Of a stretch of DNA of 64,000 bases, positions 39,301 to 50,257 are shown one piece after another. How positions within the stretch are numbered: position 1 is the first letter of the stretch; the number at the start of each line of letters is the position of its first letter. Source of the DNA: Amylostereum areolatum (Eukaryota; Basidiomycota; Agaricomycetes; Russulales; Stereaceae). The DNA is taken from contig SAXG01000023.1 in the NCBI GenBank assembly GCA_012932865.1, positions 561,559 to 625,558 on the forward strand, read 5' to 3'. The notes under the pieces are model-generated. The model searched no databases. It saw nothing but the letters and a program-made list of their open reading frames with translations, and was not told the DNA's origin. The translations under genes and the position numbers were made by a program.

Positions 39301-40137
39301 GGTTCGCTGGGAGAATTGGAAAGCTGATGTCGAACATCTAACCCAGGATGGCGGACAAAGCAGAATCGCTATCAGCGTGAGTAGACTCGGGTGTCGGACG
39401 GTATGATTCGGGCGGGTGTGGGGGAAACCCAAAGAGAGAAATGGCCGATATTGGGAAGTGGAGCTGGGGAGAAGAAGATGACTATGTGAGGGAAGCGCCG
39501 GGCGGGGCCGAGTGTAAGTTGAGATTTCTGTTGGGTGGACCAGGTGGATGGGGATCAAGGTGGATGCGAAGCGCGGAAGAGGCGGGAGAGGTGGAATTCG
39601 AAAGCGAAACGACCGATGTAGGAGGGGTGTTCGTGCGAGCTCGGGGAAAGGAGGAGGGACTCGACTCGGACCGTCACTCGAGATGGCGAGAGGCTCGGCA
39701 AGTGCGGCGCAAGAGCAGTCCGCCAAGGAGCGCGGGGTGGGCGGGGCTGGCGGGGTCTCGACCTCGAGCGAGCGAGAGCGAGATCAGGCACTTGTCGAGC
39801 GCGCCCGTCGATTCTAAAATGGAGATCTCATCTGCACCGCCTGGTCGTATCTCCTTCGCGTGAGAGCTAAAAATCGACCAACGCAGAGAAGGACTCACCG
39901 AAAAACGGACGGGCGAGACGGAAGATTGGGACGAAGAAGGCGGGGAGAGCGCCGAGCTACGGCCGGAGGGGTTCCAAGGGAGGAAGGAGACCCGGGGGAG
40001 GGAATATTGGGTGACGTCAATAAATACGACAGAGGAAAGGGAGCCAAGGTTACCGGATATTCGCCATTTTTCTCCGAAGGTCTTATCTGCGCTTGTTCCA
40101 ACGCGCCATGGCCAGTTGACTTCTCCCCCTCCCCACC

Positions 40138-40172
40138 GCGGGTCCTCCTCCTCCTCCTCCTCCTCCTCCTCT
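40138..40172 (+). repeat. CTC/CCT trinucleotide tract
   Basis: A short run of CTC triplets (about nine) sits 15-50 bp before the CBM21 start codon, presumably in the 5' leader. Confidence 0.7.
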
Positions 40173-40185
40173 TGCTGGGCTTGCT

Positions 40186-42297
40186 ATGCCATTCCTCCAT
40201 CCTCGCTCCTCCTCCGTCGATTCCCCCATCACCTTCTCCCAAGAGCGCGGCCCCGGCGCATTCGCCCCCCTCAACGCCATCCCCCGCCGCGTCAAGACCA
40301 AAAAGTCCCTCTTCCACATCCCAGACGACGACGACGACAACGACCATGACGACCCCCGCGATGAACGCCCCACTCCCCCCCGCCCATCCCTCACGCCCCC
40401 CGCTATCCCCTTTCCCCGTTCCTGCTCCCCTCTGAGCCCTTCTCCCACGGACAGTCCCCTCCCTCGGACACCGCCCTCCATAGCGCCTCCCTCTCGCATC
40501 ACCCGCACCTCCTCCAGCATCATCCTCTCCAACGGCCAACCTCTCAAATCATCCCTCAAATCGTCTTCCTCCTCCTCATTAGCGGACGATGCCGCCACTC
40601 CCAATCGCGCACTGCACACCCGCGCTCAGTCCATGCCATCCACCCCCGCCTACGGACCCCCCACCCATTCCGGGGCGTCCACCCCCAAGAACGTTCACTT
40701 CAAAGAGGACGCCGGTCTTGCCACCGTTCGCCTCTTCAAACGCACCGGTCGTCCGCGCGCCGTGTCCAACCAGGACGACACCGAGACAGAGACCGAACCC
40801 GAGCACGGCTTCCCATTCCCCGTTATCGGTTCGTCTTCCCCTTCATTCCCCTCCATCAACGCCACCCCCGTTGCTCCCTTGATGGAGATCGACGTCTCTC
40901 CGTCGCGTACGAGCGCCATCCCCGCTCCAACCGCAACTCCTTACGCGAACATCCACCTCGAGTCCGTCTCATTACCCCCTTCCCGTCCACCTGTTCTCCG
41001 TGGCACTGTCCTCGTCCGCAATCTCTCCTTCGAAAAGCAGGTCGGTGTGCGTTTCACCCTCGACGGTTGGACAACGGTATCAGAGGTTCTCGCAACCTAT
41101 ACCGCCTCCGTAGCCCCCTCCGAAGCTCTCTTCCACCCCCTCCCTACTGCCGCCGCCCATCTCACCGTAGGTGACTTGGTCGCACGCCCTCCCATTGGTA
41201 GCCCCCAGGACGCGTCTGCTCCGACAGAACCGCTACCAAATCAATGGGACCGCTTCAGTTTCTCCATCCGACTCGAGGACTACGAGGCCCGTCTGACCGA
41301 TCGTACCGTCTGGCTCGTCACGCGGTATACCGCTCCCGGCATCGGCGAATGGTGGGACAACAACGCCCACCAGAATTACAAGGTCGCTTTTCGTCCCCGT
41401 CCCTCTTCCGCCTCGGCCTCGTCAGACCACAAGCGCGGCGCATCCGCACCCGTCCCCAGTTCTGCGCCCTTCCTCGCCACCACTGCTCCACCGCTCTCAC
41501 CGGTCGCTCTGCGCCAGCCCCCGAGATCGTTCCCCCGGCCGCCTGCGCTCGTGCGGTCTTCGTCCACGCCAACTCCACCGACGGTGACACTCGGCCGTCT
41601 GGCACTGAAGCACTACGCGGCGCCTGCATCGAACAAGGTGACCATCGCACGCGACGCGAGCCCTCCTACTCCCGTGGGTGGAAGCCCTACCTCGCCGCTG
41701 AAGACGATCTTAGGTGGCCAATTCATGACGAATTACGAGGCCGCACGCTCGACCGAGAAGGACGAAGCGGAGGTGGAACAGGTGGAGGATATCGCGATCG
41801 TGCCGGAGAGTGAGCGGGAGAAGGAGAAGGACGTTACGGAAGTTGACGAAGGGTTCGAGACGGGTTCAGAAGACGACGAGCCCGAGATGAAACCGGTCAT
41901 CGCGCCCACGCCGACGCGCAAACCGCCCTTGCGGGTGGATATCGAGCCTCCGACACCGGCGTCGGTGTTCAAGACCCAGATTCAGAGCCCGCGGCGTGAT
42001 TCGCCACCGATGTTGACCGCCCGAGGACCCTTCTCTCCGACTCGCGAGTCGCCAGTGCCGTTTGCGTCGTTATTGTCCTCCACACAGGGCGCGACGCCCA
42101 TGCAGGGATCGAACGGCGCGGCGGCTGCACCTAGGGATTCGAGCTACGCCGCGTTGATCCGGGAATGGTGCTTTGCGCACGGACAGCATGATTCGGCTGG
42201 TGTGACGCCTGGTGCTGCGTGGGGAGGAGGAGGGATGGGTACGCACGCTGCTGTTGCGACCGGAGGAAGTGCGCTCTGGGTCGGGATGGGTGGATAA
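40186..42297 (+). CDS. CBM21 (starch/glycogen-binding) PP1 regulatory subunit, 703 aa
   Basis: A single uninterrupted exon. The Ser/Pro-rich N terminus contains KNVHF near residue 169, matching the RVxF docking motif for type-1 protein phosphatase. A CBM21 domain follows at about residues 265-410: VLRGTVLVRNLSFEKQVGVR, FTLDGWTTVSEVLATY, WDRFSFSIRLEDYE, RTVWLVTRYTAPG and EWWDNNAHQNYKVAF. This arrangement is that of Gac1/PPP1R3-type subunits, which bring PP1 to glycogen and promote glycogen synthesis. The remainder is disordered, with an acidic patch and SPxP-like sites. The first in-frame ATG is used; an earlier start is not excluded because the leader is CTCC-rich and open. Confidence 0.85.
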   Translation: MPFLHPRSSSVDSPITFSQERGPGAFAPLNAIPRRVKTKKSLFHIPDDDDDNDHDDPRDERPTPPRPSLTPPAIPFPRSCSPLSPSPTDSPLPRTPPSIAPPSRITRTSSSIILSNGQPLKSSLKSSSSSSLADDAATPNRALHTRAQSMPSTPAYGPPTHSGASTPKNVHFKEDAGLATVRLFKRTGRPRAVSNQDDTETETEPEHGFPFPVIGSSSPSFPSINATPVAPLMEIDVSPSRTSAIPAPTATPYANIHLESVSLPPSRPPVLRGTVLVRNLSFEKQVGVRFTLDGWTTVSEVLATYTASVAPSEALFHPLPTAAAHLTVGDLVARPPIGSPQDASAPTEPLPNQWDRFSFSIRLEDYEARLTDRTVWLVTRYTAPGIGEWWDNNAHQNYKVAFRPRPSSASASSDHKRGASAPVPSSAPFLATTAPPLSPVALRQPPRSFPRPPALVRSSSTPTPPTVTLGRLALKHYAAPASNKVTIARDASPPTPVGGSPTSPLKTILGGQFMTNYEAARSTEKDEAEVEQVEDIAIVPESEREKEKDVTEVDEGFETGSEDDEPEMKPVIAPTPTRKPPLRVDIEPPTPASVFKTQIQSPRRDSPPMLTARGPFSPTRESPVPFASLLSSTQGATPMQGSNGAAAAPRDSSYAALIREWCFAHGQHDSAGVTPGAAWGGGGMGTHAAVATGGSALWVGMGG

Positions 42298-43707
42298 TGG
42301 ACGATGGTGAGTGTTCATGTTCAAGGTGGATGCATGCGCGTTGAGCTAATTGTGGCTTGCACAGACGCCGCTCACGTGCTCGACCATTGTTCAGCGCGCC
42401 TCGCACTTGAGAGTCTGTAACATATCATTCAACATATTCTCGACGCCTCCCACCTCAAAATCATCCGGCTCTCAACAGCAGAACCTCTTGACCGACGCTC
42501 GTTACGCCTACCCAAAAAACACCCCCCTTTCTCCAGATCCTCGAGTTGCTGTCTTTGCTCTAACACTTATCTCTTTCCCCATCTTTCCGATCTCATCGAG
42601 CTGTACATCTCCCACCCCCCATCCACCCCATCGACTCGACTCGCCCACTCACCCCCCCATCTAACCGTTTTTTTTGCCTTATTTATACCATTATATCTGC
42701 CTGTGACACATATGCATATCCCCCTTGGTTTCGGTCGTTCACTCACATCGCTCACCCATCCCCCACCCTCACATCCATTCCAATCCATATTCCCTTCCAC
42801 TTTCCGCTCACCCCTCATAAACACGTCTTTTTTCTCGATCCTCTCTCGCTCTCGCACCTCTCGCATAATGATCCACCACCGCCCCCACCCCACCCCGCGT
42901 CCTTCCTCCCTCTCGTACTACATCTATCACACAGCCTCGCTATACACGGACCCGCGGGGCCCCATTGCCTGCTTCCTTTTACTCGTTGTTTATCCTCTTC
43001 TTTCGGTCATCTGTACACTTACTTTCACCCCCCACCCCCCGTATGCGCGCTCCTTGCCACACCCCTACCTACTTACATCGATCGCATCATCCATCCATCC
43101 CCCACCCCACCCCCATTTGACTGTCGTACTGCTAGATCTGTTCGTGTGCGTGTGTGTTTTGATTTCTCGCGTTCGTTTCGAACCCGTGTACTTGTATGTC
43201 GCTGATCCCGGACCGCAATTCCATGATGTGGATCTGAATCGATGGAGCCCTGTTGGTCGAGCCTGGAGAAGCGGCTTCCCGCTGTCGAATTGTTGTCAAC
43301 GTTCCACTGCCACTCGACGCACCTCATACAAGTCGCGGCGCATTTGCTCCGAGGTTTTTTCTTCCGCTGTCTATGTACGTCCGTCTGCTTAGGTGATTGC
43401 ATTTGCGATGGATGAGATGGTTGTCTGACGGAGGCTTTTTAGGTGGGACGGGGCGCGGAGGTTGGAAATTGGTCGTTTGTCTCAGCCTGATACCAAGTCA
43501 CTGTCTCACACAAGGGCCACTCTGGCAGCTGGATGGACAGGCGCGGATCTCATCCTGCGGCGGGCGCGCCAGAGCAACGGTCGAGAACTTTCGGGTCGGG
43601 GGCACCAGAGGTAGGTGGTGCGGTCTGATCCTTTCTGGTTCAGACCATTCTAGAGCGGAATGGGGGCTTTCGGTTGGGAATTCTGGGAGTTGGAACAGGA
43701 GGAGTCG

Positions 43708-43727
43708 AGGTCGAGGTCGAGGTCGAT
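43708..43727 (+). repeat. GGTCGA tandem repeat
   Basis: Three adjacent 6-bp GGTCGA-type units in a gene-poor interval. Confidence 0.7.
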
Positions 43728-45390
43728 GGCTTTCAGAGACTTCGTGCCAGGAGGCCGTTCGAGGTGCGAAGAGGCCTAGCGAGAGCCCAGCGAGTCTTCT
43801 GTACGCGATCCACCACATTTCACCTCTGACGGTACTTTGTCTCCTAAAGCAGATGTCGATGGTGTCAATCCTCGTACTTAGGTTACCTCGGCTGATGAGG
43901 GACTCAGGAGATCTATGGTACTTATCCCGTCCCAGCCGATCTCGCACCCAACAGCGATTCAGAGCGGTAAGCCTGCGTCATCGCCTGAGCAGCGCAGAGT
44001 CGTAACTCCTGTCTGTTAACGTTTGTCCCCTCCTTCTTTCTCCCCCCTTCCCTCATATCCGCTCTCTCTCGCTAAGTACAGTCAGCTGGGCAGAATCTGA
44101 AATGGCTGGTCGAGCGGGATAGGTTCGCTGGGTGCCTTCGATCAGCGCGTGGGGGGTCATAGGTCATATGCGAACGGGGGAGCTCCATGGATATTTGCGA
44201 CTCAGTACGCAGCGCTTGCGCGGGCAGGGAGGTCTATTTCTAAAAGAATGCCTCTCTGGGGTTTATGACAAAACAGCGTCTCGGGGCAGCGAGCTCGGTT
44301 GAGCTAGCGACATCAGGCTATGTAACCGTTTCTCGAGAAGCCGGCGACGACGTCACTCTGACCAATGGTAAGGATTGCACTTGACCTACTTCCTTGCTTT
44401 TAGGAGCTGGCGCCTACGAAGGTGCGGTCACACGAACGCTCCGGAGGTTGATGCGCATTGTCTGCGGCGTTGATGACGGTTCAAGAACCGGTAAGTTCTG
44501 ATCTTCTGGGCTCGGTACTAGCTACCAAGGGGACGTCTGAATGGGGATTGGGAGAGGAAGACGCGCGATGTCGTAGGTGGCGGTTCGTTCGTCGGGGCGC
44601 GGTGCTTAACGCGAAAGGTCGGTCGCAGTAACGTCGTGGTGAGCCTGAGCGCGCTCAGGGTGCCAGTTTTCTCCGTCGACTTCTGCTGGCTAACCTCAAG
44701 CTCGAGTCCGATCATACAGCCGCCACGCGTTTTTTATTATCCTCGGAACGATCCAAGCCAAGCGAACGCAGAAGATTAGAAAGAAATCGGAGGACCGTGG
44801 AATGAATCATGGGCCCACTGGTGCCAGTGCAAGACGCTCGACGCTCCGTGTCAAACGTCATTCGTGCGTTCTTTTTCCACCCCTCCCGGCCCCTTCGCGC
44901 TCGTTCTCACCAAGCATAGGCTTCGGCTTATTCAGCTTAACATCGAACATCTACAGATGCACAGGTTTCCCCCTTCGCGCCTGGGCGATCGACTCGGAGT
45001 CCGTTCAATCTGCACCTCCATCGAAGGCTTTCTGCCAGGGACTTCCGACGCATTCCGCCCGGGGTCGTTATTACGTCTGCACGGCGCGGCTTCTTCAAAC
45101 GGTTCCTGTGGAACTAAGCGTGTCTTCTCGCCTAGAGGGGGAGGGCAGTTGACGCACGAGAGAACGACCTATGTCTAGTGCTGGTGCCACAGAGATCAAG
45201 TGTGATTAATGACGTCCCCCCTCCGTCGCTGACCTTCCCACGTTCAAGTCGTGGTCCAAGAAATAGGTACACAGCGCAGATTCGACCGTTCAACGTCAAC
45301 TCGGGGCGCGACGGACATGCTAGGACATGCTACCGCTTCCAGGCTTCCAACGGCGCTGAAAGGGGGGGATCTCTCAACTTCCATCGTCTC

Positions 45391-45434
45391 CGTCTGTCTC
45401 CGTCTCCGATCCCGTCTGTCTCCGTCTCCGATCC
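45391..45434 (+). repeat. Two 22-bp direct repeats
   Basis: Two perfect adjacent copies of CGTCTGTCTCCGTCTCCGAT plus two further bases, in non-coding sequence. Confidence 0.8.
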
Positions 45435-46350
45435 CGCTGTGACGTTCCGAGATTTTCATGAGGAGGGCGCCCGGGTATGGCTCATCTTCGCTCGGCCGGT
45501 GTTAAAAGATATTCAGGAAACGTGTCATAGCATCCCGGTGGTCAGCGCTGGTCGGCCACGGAGACTAATGGCGGTGAGTCGAGCGGCCGCCGTCTTTTCT
45601 TTTTATGTGCAAGCGCTTTGCGCTTCACCCTTGCGCCCCTGGAGGGCCTTTTCAGGCTTTTGCGATCGGGTCACCGATTGCGCTGACTTGGAATTTGCAG
45701 TTATGCTTACTCGACGGATCATGTACACGGACCTGCGCGTTTGCGGGGAACATGTCGCCATCCGAATACGATTGCTCGGGGATGGATGGTTGATCTTGCA
45801 CCACTTGAACGCTTTGTGAGGAATTTTTCGAGTGAGCGGGTCCCCCTCCCCTTTTCCACGGACCACGGGGTGACAGCGGTCAGTCGACATTACTCTACTT
45901 TCGGCGTGTTCTCCTATCCTTCTTATCGTCTTTCGATAAATTACTATGGGACAGCTGTTCATCCTCTCTTCAGATCTGCAACTCCGACGCGCCGCCGCCC
46001 TCCCTCAGTACGGCCTGAGTTCCTCCCTGCGGCATCGCATTCAATCGTTTCGCCACCCTTTGGGCCGACGCGCATCTCCCTAGCGGGACGTCGCTGCGGG
46101 TCTAGACGTGGGAGGGCGGGCGGGTTCGCCATTTAGCGGAGTGCAGAAGCGTGGAAGTTGGGATCCTTATAGCTCGTACGTTGCCCGACTGGCCGCCCCC
46201 CATCGTCATTCGAAGGCTGGGCACCACCCATCTATGCGACACACGGGAGGCTTTCTATTGCGAAGGCGTCGGACTGTCGGGGGTCAAGATGACACTTCTG
46301 AGTTCGAAGAGGGACCAACTCACATTGCTGGACTGGCGCACGAACTTTCT

Positions 46351-46368
46351 CCCCCCCCCCCCCCCCCC
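46351..46368 (+). repeat. Homopolymer of 18 C
   Basis: Uninterrupted C run in a gene-poor interval. Another run of exactly 18 C lies at 58159-58176. Such runs are often mis-sized, so the length is uncertain. Confidence 0.85.
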
Positions 46369-46899
46369 AGAATAGCAAGCAAATGAAGCCAAAAGCAGAG
46401 CGGGTGGTCCCAGATTGTGCATGGATATATGTCACACAGAGGGGCTGGAGCGATGAGAAGGTAGGGCTTCGTTTTCGCCACCGTGGTGTACGTTGAGTCG
46501 ATAGCAATCCTGTTGACCCTCAGTGATGAATTGAGACCTCTCATAGACCACAGGCCCCAGCGAGGGACTGGCCACTCATTGTGCTTCATGGTTTTTGTGT
46601 CCGATCGTCGATCCACGATTTTGGCCCAAGTCAGTACGTTTGGAAAATACCCTCTCTTGACATATCCACCTGACCCTATACCATTTCAATCTCCACATGA
46701 CGGGTGTGTATCTCTATGCCAATGACCCCCTGTATTTTCGCAGGAAAGCTGAGACGGTGTCGATTTAAAAATACAGCGAGCACACAGCACGCGAACATGT
46801 TGTCGCATAAAACTGTGGAAACAAACATCAACCCACGCACAAAGGTCGAACCTAACCGCGCATACCTATCTCCAAACAACGCCTTATACTCCGCTTAAG

Positions 46900-47915
46900 T
46901 TACGCCTCGGCCTTCATTCCTATCACCGTATCTTTTCCAAAGACCTCTGTCTTTACGTGGGTCAGCCCGGGGACATTGTCCAGGTGTTCGCTGTATCCAA
47001 CTCCGTGGCCACCAACGATGACAGGAGCGACAGTGACTATGAGTGAGTCGATCAAACGTTCAGAGGTGCTGGAGAGAAACGACAGGATGACGCGGGCTCC
47101 ACCCTCGACCATAACAGATCGAATGCCCTCAGCTCGGATCGCTTCCAGGACGGCACGCACGGGGAGATAAGAGCTCCCAGTGTCTGTACACAACCGATCA
47201 GGAAGAGCATAGAAGATACAGAAACATACGCACGACTGGGATCTTGCTCCACCAGTATCACTTTCGCCCCCGCATTCTCCAAAACGGCCTTGCGCGCCTC
47301 CCATTCCTGGAGCTTGTCCCCTTCTTCGGCGTCAGACGGACGCACAGAGATGACCCACGGAGCCACGCCGGCGCCCAGTTTTGCGTTGTTCAAGAGCTTG
47401 CACTTTGGAGACAGGCGGAGCCGAGGATCGAGGATGAGTGGTTGTGGATGATGATAATGCTTGAAATGGTTGTTCTGGGTCGGGAATGGGAGATGACGGA
47501 CTGGAGCACATTGAACGTCGAAAAAATAAGAAGAGAAGAGAAACAGGACGCACCATTCAGCTGAGGGTTGTCGTTCACGGCAGTGCCCACCCCGATCAGG
47601 ATCCCATCGTACATCGTCCGCATCCTACCTTGCGTTTGCCCATGAGCACAAGATCAAACAAGCATATCAAAAGGCTCACCAATGCGTCATCCGCATACTC
47701 TCATCTCCGCTCAGGATCAATTGCTTTCCCCCTCTCCCAGCGATCTTTGCATCGAGTGACTGGGCGAACGTCAAAGTGACATAGGGGCGTTTCGGGTCAG
47801 GAGAAACGAGCTCGGGGATAGGGGATGTCCCAGGCTGCGCATCCGAAGAGAGGCTTCCGAGAAGTAAGGCCAGAAAGGGGGGAGGCCCGGCGTTCGATGG
47901 AGATTCAGAGGCCAT
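46900..47915 (-). CDS. RIB7: RIB7, diaminohydroxyphosphoribosylamino-pyrimidine reductase, 285 aa
   Basis: Four exons (47915-47680, 47624-47554, 47500-47234, 47183-46900) sum to 286 codons. Landmarks are RPYVTLTFAQSLDAKIAG, LILSGDESMRMTHWMRTMYD, GIGTA-type IGVGTAVNDNPQLN, PLILDPRLRLSPKCKLLNN, RSVMVEGGARVILSFLSS and DSLIVTVAPVIVGGHGVGY. These are the RibD C-terminal reductase fold. The enzyme uses NADPH to reduce the ribosylaminopyrimidine intermediate in fungal riboflavin synthesis. Length and motif order are normal. Its promoter is shared with histone H4 upstream. Confidence 0.92.
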
Positions 47916-48268
47916 GAGTGGATCAACGAGATGGCAAGCGACGCGAAGAGGCACTATTGAACGTGAATTTTGAATGTGGCTTTGGTTTGACCTGAGACAT
48001 CGTTTAGTATTTTTGGCCGTGCAACTTGAGACGATTTGTCCCACCTGAGTATAATGAATGACCGGTTCAAGTGGTCGATGACTCTGAGGAGGCCACTTGC
48101 CACCGCGGCGGCATCAACAAAGCGACGCGTCAACACGTGGCTTCACGTGACCGCCGCGAATGCAATAAACGAAACCGCCGCGGCGTTCAGCGCGCTCTTG
48201 TCTCTTTCTTCTCAACCACCACAACCCCCAACCCGCTACCCCCCCTTCAACTCTCAACTCATCTCAAC
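47916..48268. promoter_or_regulatory. Divergent promoter region RIB7/histone H4
   Basis: A 353-bp spacer between the RIB7 (-) and H4 (+) start codons. Two CACGTG E-boxes lie 10 bp apart at 48134-48139 and 48144-48149, in a CCGCCGCG-rich context. bHLH factor binding is inferred from motif form. Confidence 0.55.
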
Positions 48269-48813
<545 letters not shown>

Positions 48814-50257
48814 GCTGGCGCCTCTATCACATCCTTTCTTTATGCATTTCTATTGTATGTTTGGACTCCTTGAATTGTATCTCTAAAGCAACCTTGTTCC
48901 GGGATGGCCGTATGCGTTCTTTGAGGGATATCCGCGGGAGATGGCGTGGATGCTCTCTGTACGGTCCTGTGTTGTCACCCTGGCAGATGAATATCTTTGG
49001 CACAGATGAAACCGGATTTGTCCGAGTGTGTTCAGTTCGATGGGCGTTGGGTGGCTCGATTCTATCTATGTATCTATCGAGCATGATAGTGGAACAAAGT
49101 TCTGGGAGCCTGAGGCGGAGACCACATCGTGAGCTAGAAGCAACCAGGGATCAACGTCGGAGTTGCTCTTGTACAGCGGGCGTGAGGATGTTCGAGTATA
49201 GATTGCATTGGCAAAGTCAAAGTTTTGACTTTGCAGGGTCAGGGTACTTTGTATGTGGCTGACTCGGAGACTAAATTTCATGCGCGTTGGCGAATCGGAG
49301 GTTGACCTACCCTGAACATCTCCCATGGTGCGCATCCCACTTGATATCCCGGAAGGAGTTGCCCGGGTATGCAAAGGGGTGATAGATTGCCACTGAGGTG
49401 GTTCTTCATAAGCTCTAGAGCGTTAGCTTGATTGTGGACCAGGATGCGGATGTTATTCGAGCCTTCTGTGTATATCCGTCTAAGTAATTGGGTTCAAGCC
49501 GAGCCATGGAAGAACAGAAGGCATGGGTCGAGGGCTAACCCTCGCTATGAGACAGAGAAGATGTCCGAATAGCAGCAGGAAGACAGCACATTGGATTTCG
49601 GTGTCAGTCGAGTCGGGACGACGGGACGACTCGTGGATACGAGTCATTGCAAATAAGTAAAGTTTGACGGGCCACATTCTTCGATGGACAGATCGTGGCT
49701 GCTGGCATAGCGTCCGATGGTAGCACCCCCGATTTCCCCACAGACACGGATAACATTGTATGCGATAGTCTTCAAGAATGATGCATGGATCTGCAAAGAA
49801 TGGGACACAGACGTACGGAGCGGGTACGAGTCTGGCATAAACAATCACTGTCAGCATACTTCGAAAAGAAGAGCACCTCAAAACCCGACCAATAGTGCTC
49901 GAACGAAACTCCGTGGTGGCAAGGAGAACGTCCTTCTTATCCCCGGACACGGTATGGCAGAATTTACACCGTCTATTTGCGTCCGAGACGAGATTCAACA
50001 TCAAGATAACACGTACCCCTATCACTGACACTGGGAGATACGGTGTGAGTATGAGAAGTGCAATATCATACACTCGAAGATCTTGATTATACCTCCTTAA
50101 CCTTGAGCTTATCCCCAACGCGCCGATATACGCGGTCACGTGGCCGTGTTTCCAATATCATACATCGACCAGGTCATAGTGCGTACAAGACGAAGACTGC
50201 GTAGAACAAGTATATTCAGCCAGAAATGAAGTCCAAATACGTGCAACGGCACGCACC
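48814..50257. other. Intergenic region, no assigned gene
   Basis: This interval lies between H4 (+) and the amidohydrolase stop (-). A minus-strand frame at 49480-50139 is open for 219 codons, but its product has no recognisable family and an odd Cys-rich composition. It could be a decayed membrane-protein gene or chance. Confidence 0.4.

Larger units (their letters stand above)
32794..40185. other. Long gene-poor interval (7.4 kb)
   Basis: No frame here resembles a protein, even allowing for short introns. A possible tRNA-derived SINE (33190-33347) and a TACTCAG triplet repeat are the only structured features found. The last part (about 38000-40180) becomes G+A-rich on the plus strand and then CTCC-rich just upstream of the CBM21 gene. 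It may hold long untranslated leaders, non-coding RNA or decayed transposons. Confidence 0.5.
42298..46899. other. Gene-poor interval (4.6 kb), pyrimidine-rich at first
   Basis: The interval follows the CBM21 gene and ends at the RIB7 stop codon. From about 42500 to 43130 the plus strand is strongly C/T-rich with many CCCACCC-type tracts, possibly a long 3' untranslated region. Later parts show only scattered short frames. It includes an 18-base C run and small tandem repeats. No gene was recognised. Confidence 0.5.

Noticed and set aside
38080..40540. Overlapping long frames on both strands before the CBM21 gene
   Set aside because: Gly/Arg/Glu-rich translations on one strand and Pro/Ser-rich on the other come from the purine/pyrimidine bias, not from genes.
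42703..43392. 229-codon frame in the pyrimidine-rich stretch
   Set aside because: It is a by-product of the biased C/T composition (Pro/Ser/His-rich) and has no domain.
49480..50139. 219-codon open frame on the minus strand as a gene
   Set aside because: No family signature, unusual composition and no supporting splice pattern; listed only as unassigned intergenic sequence.
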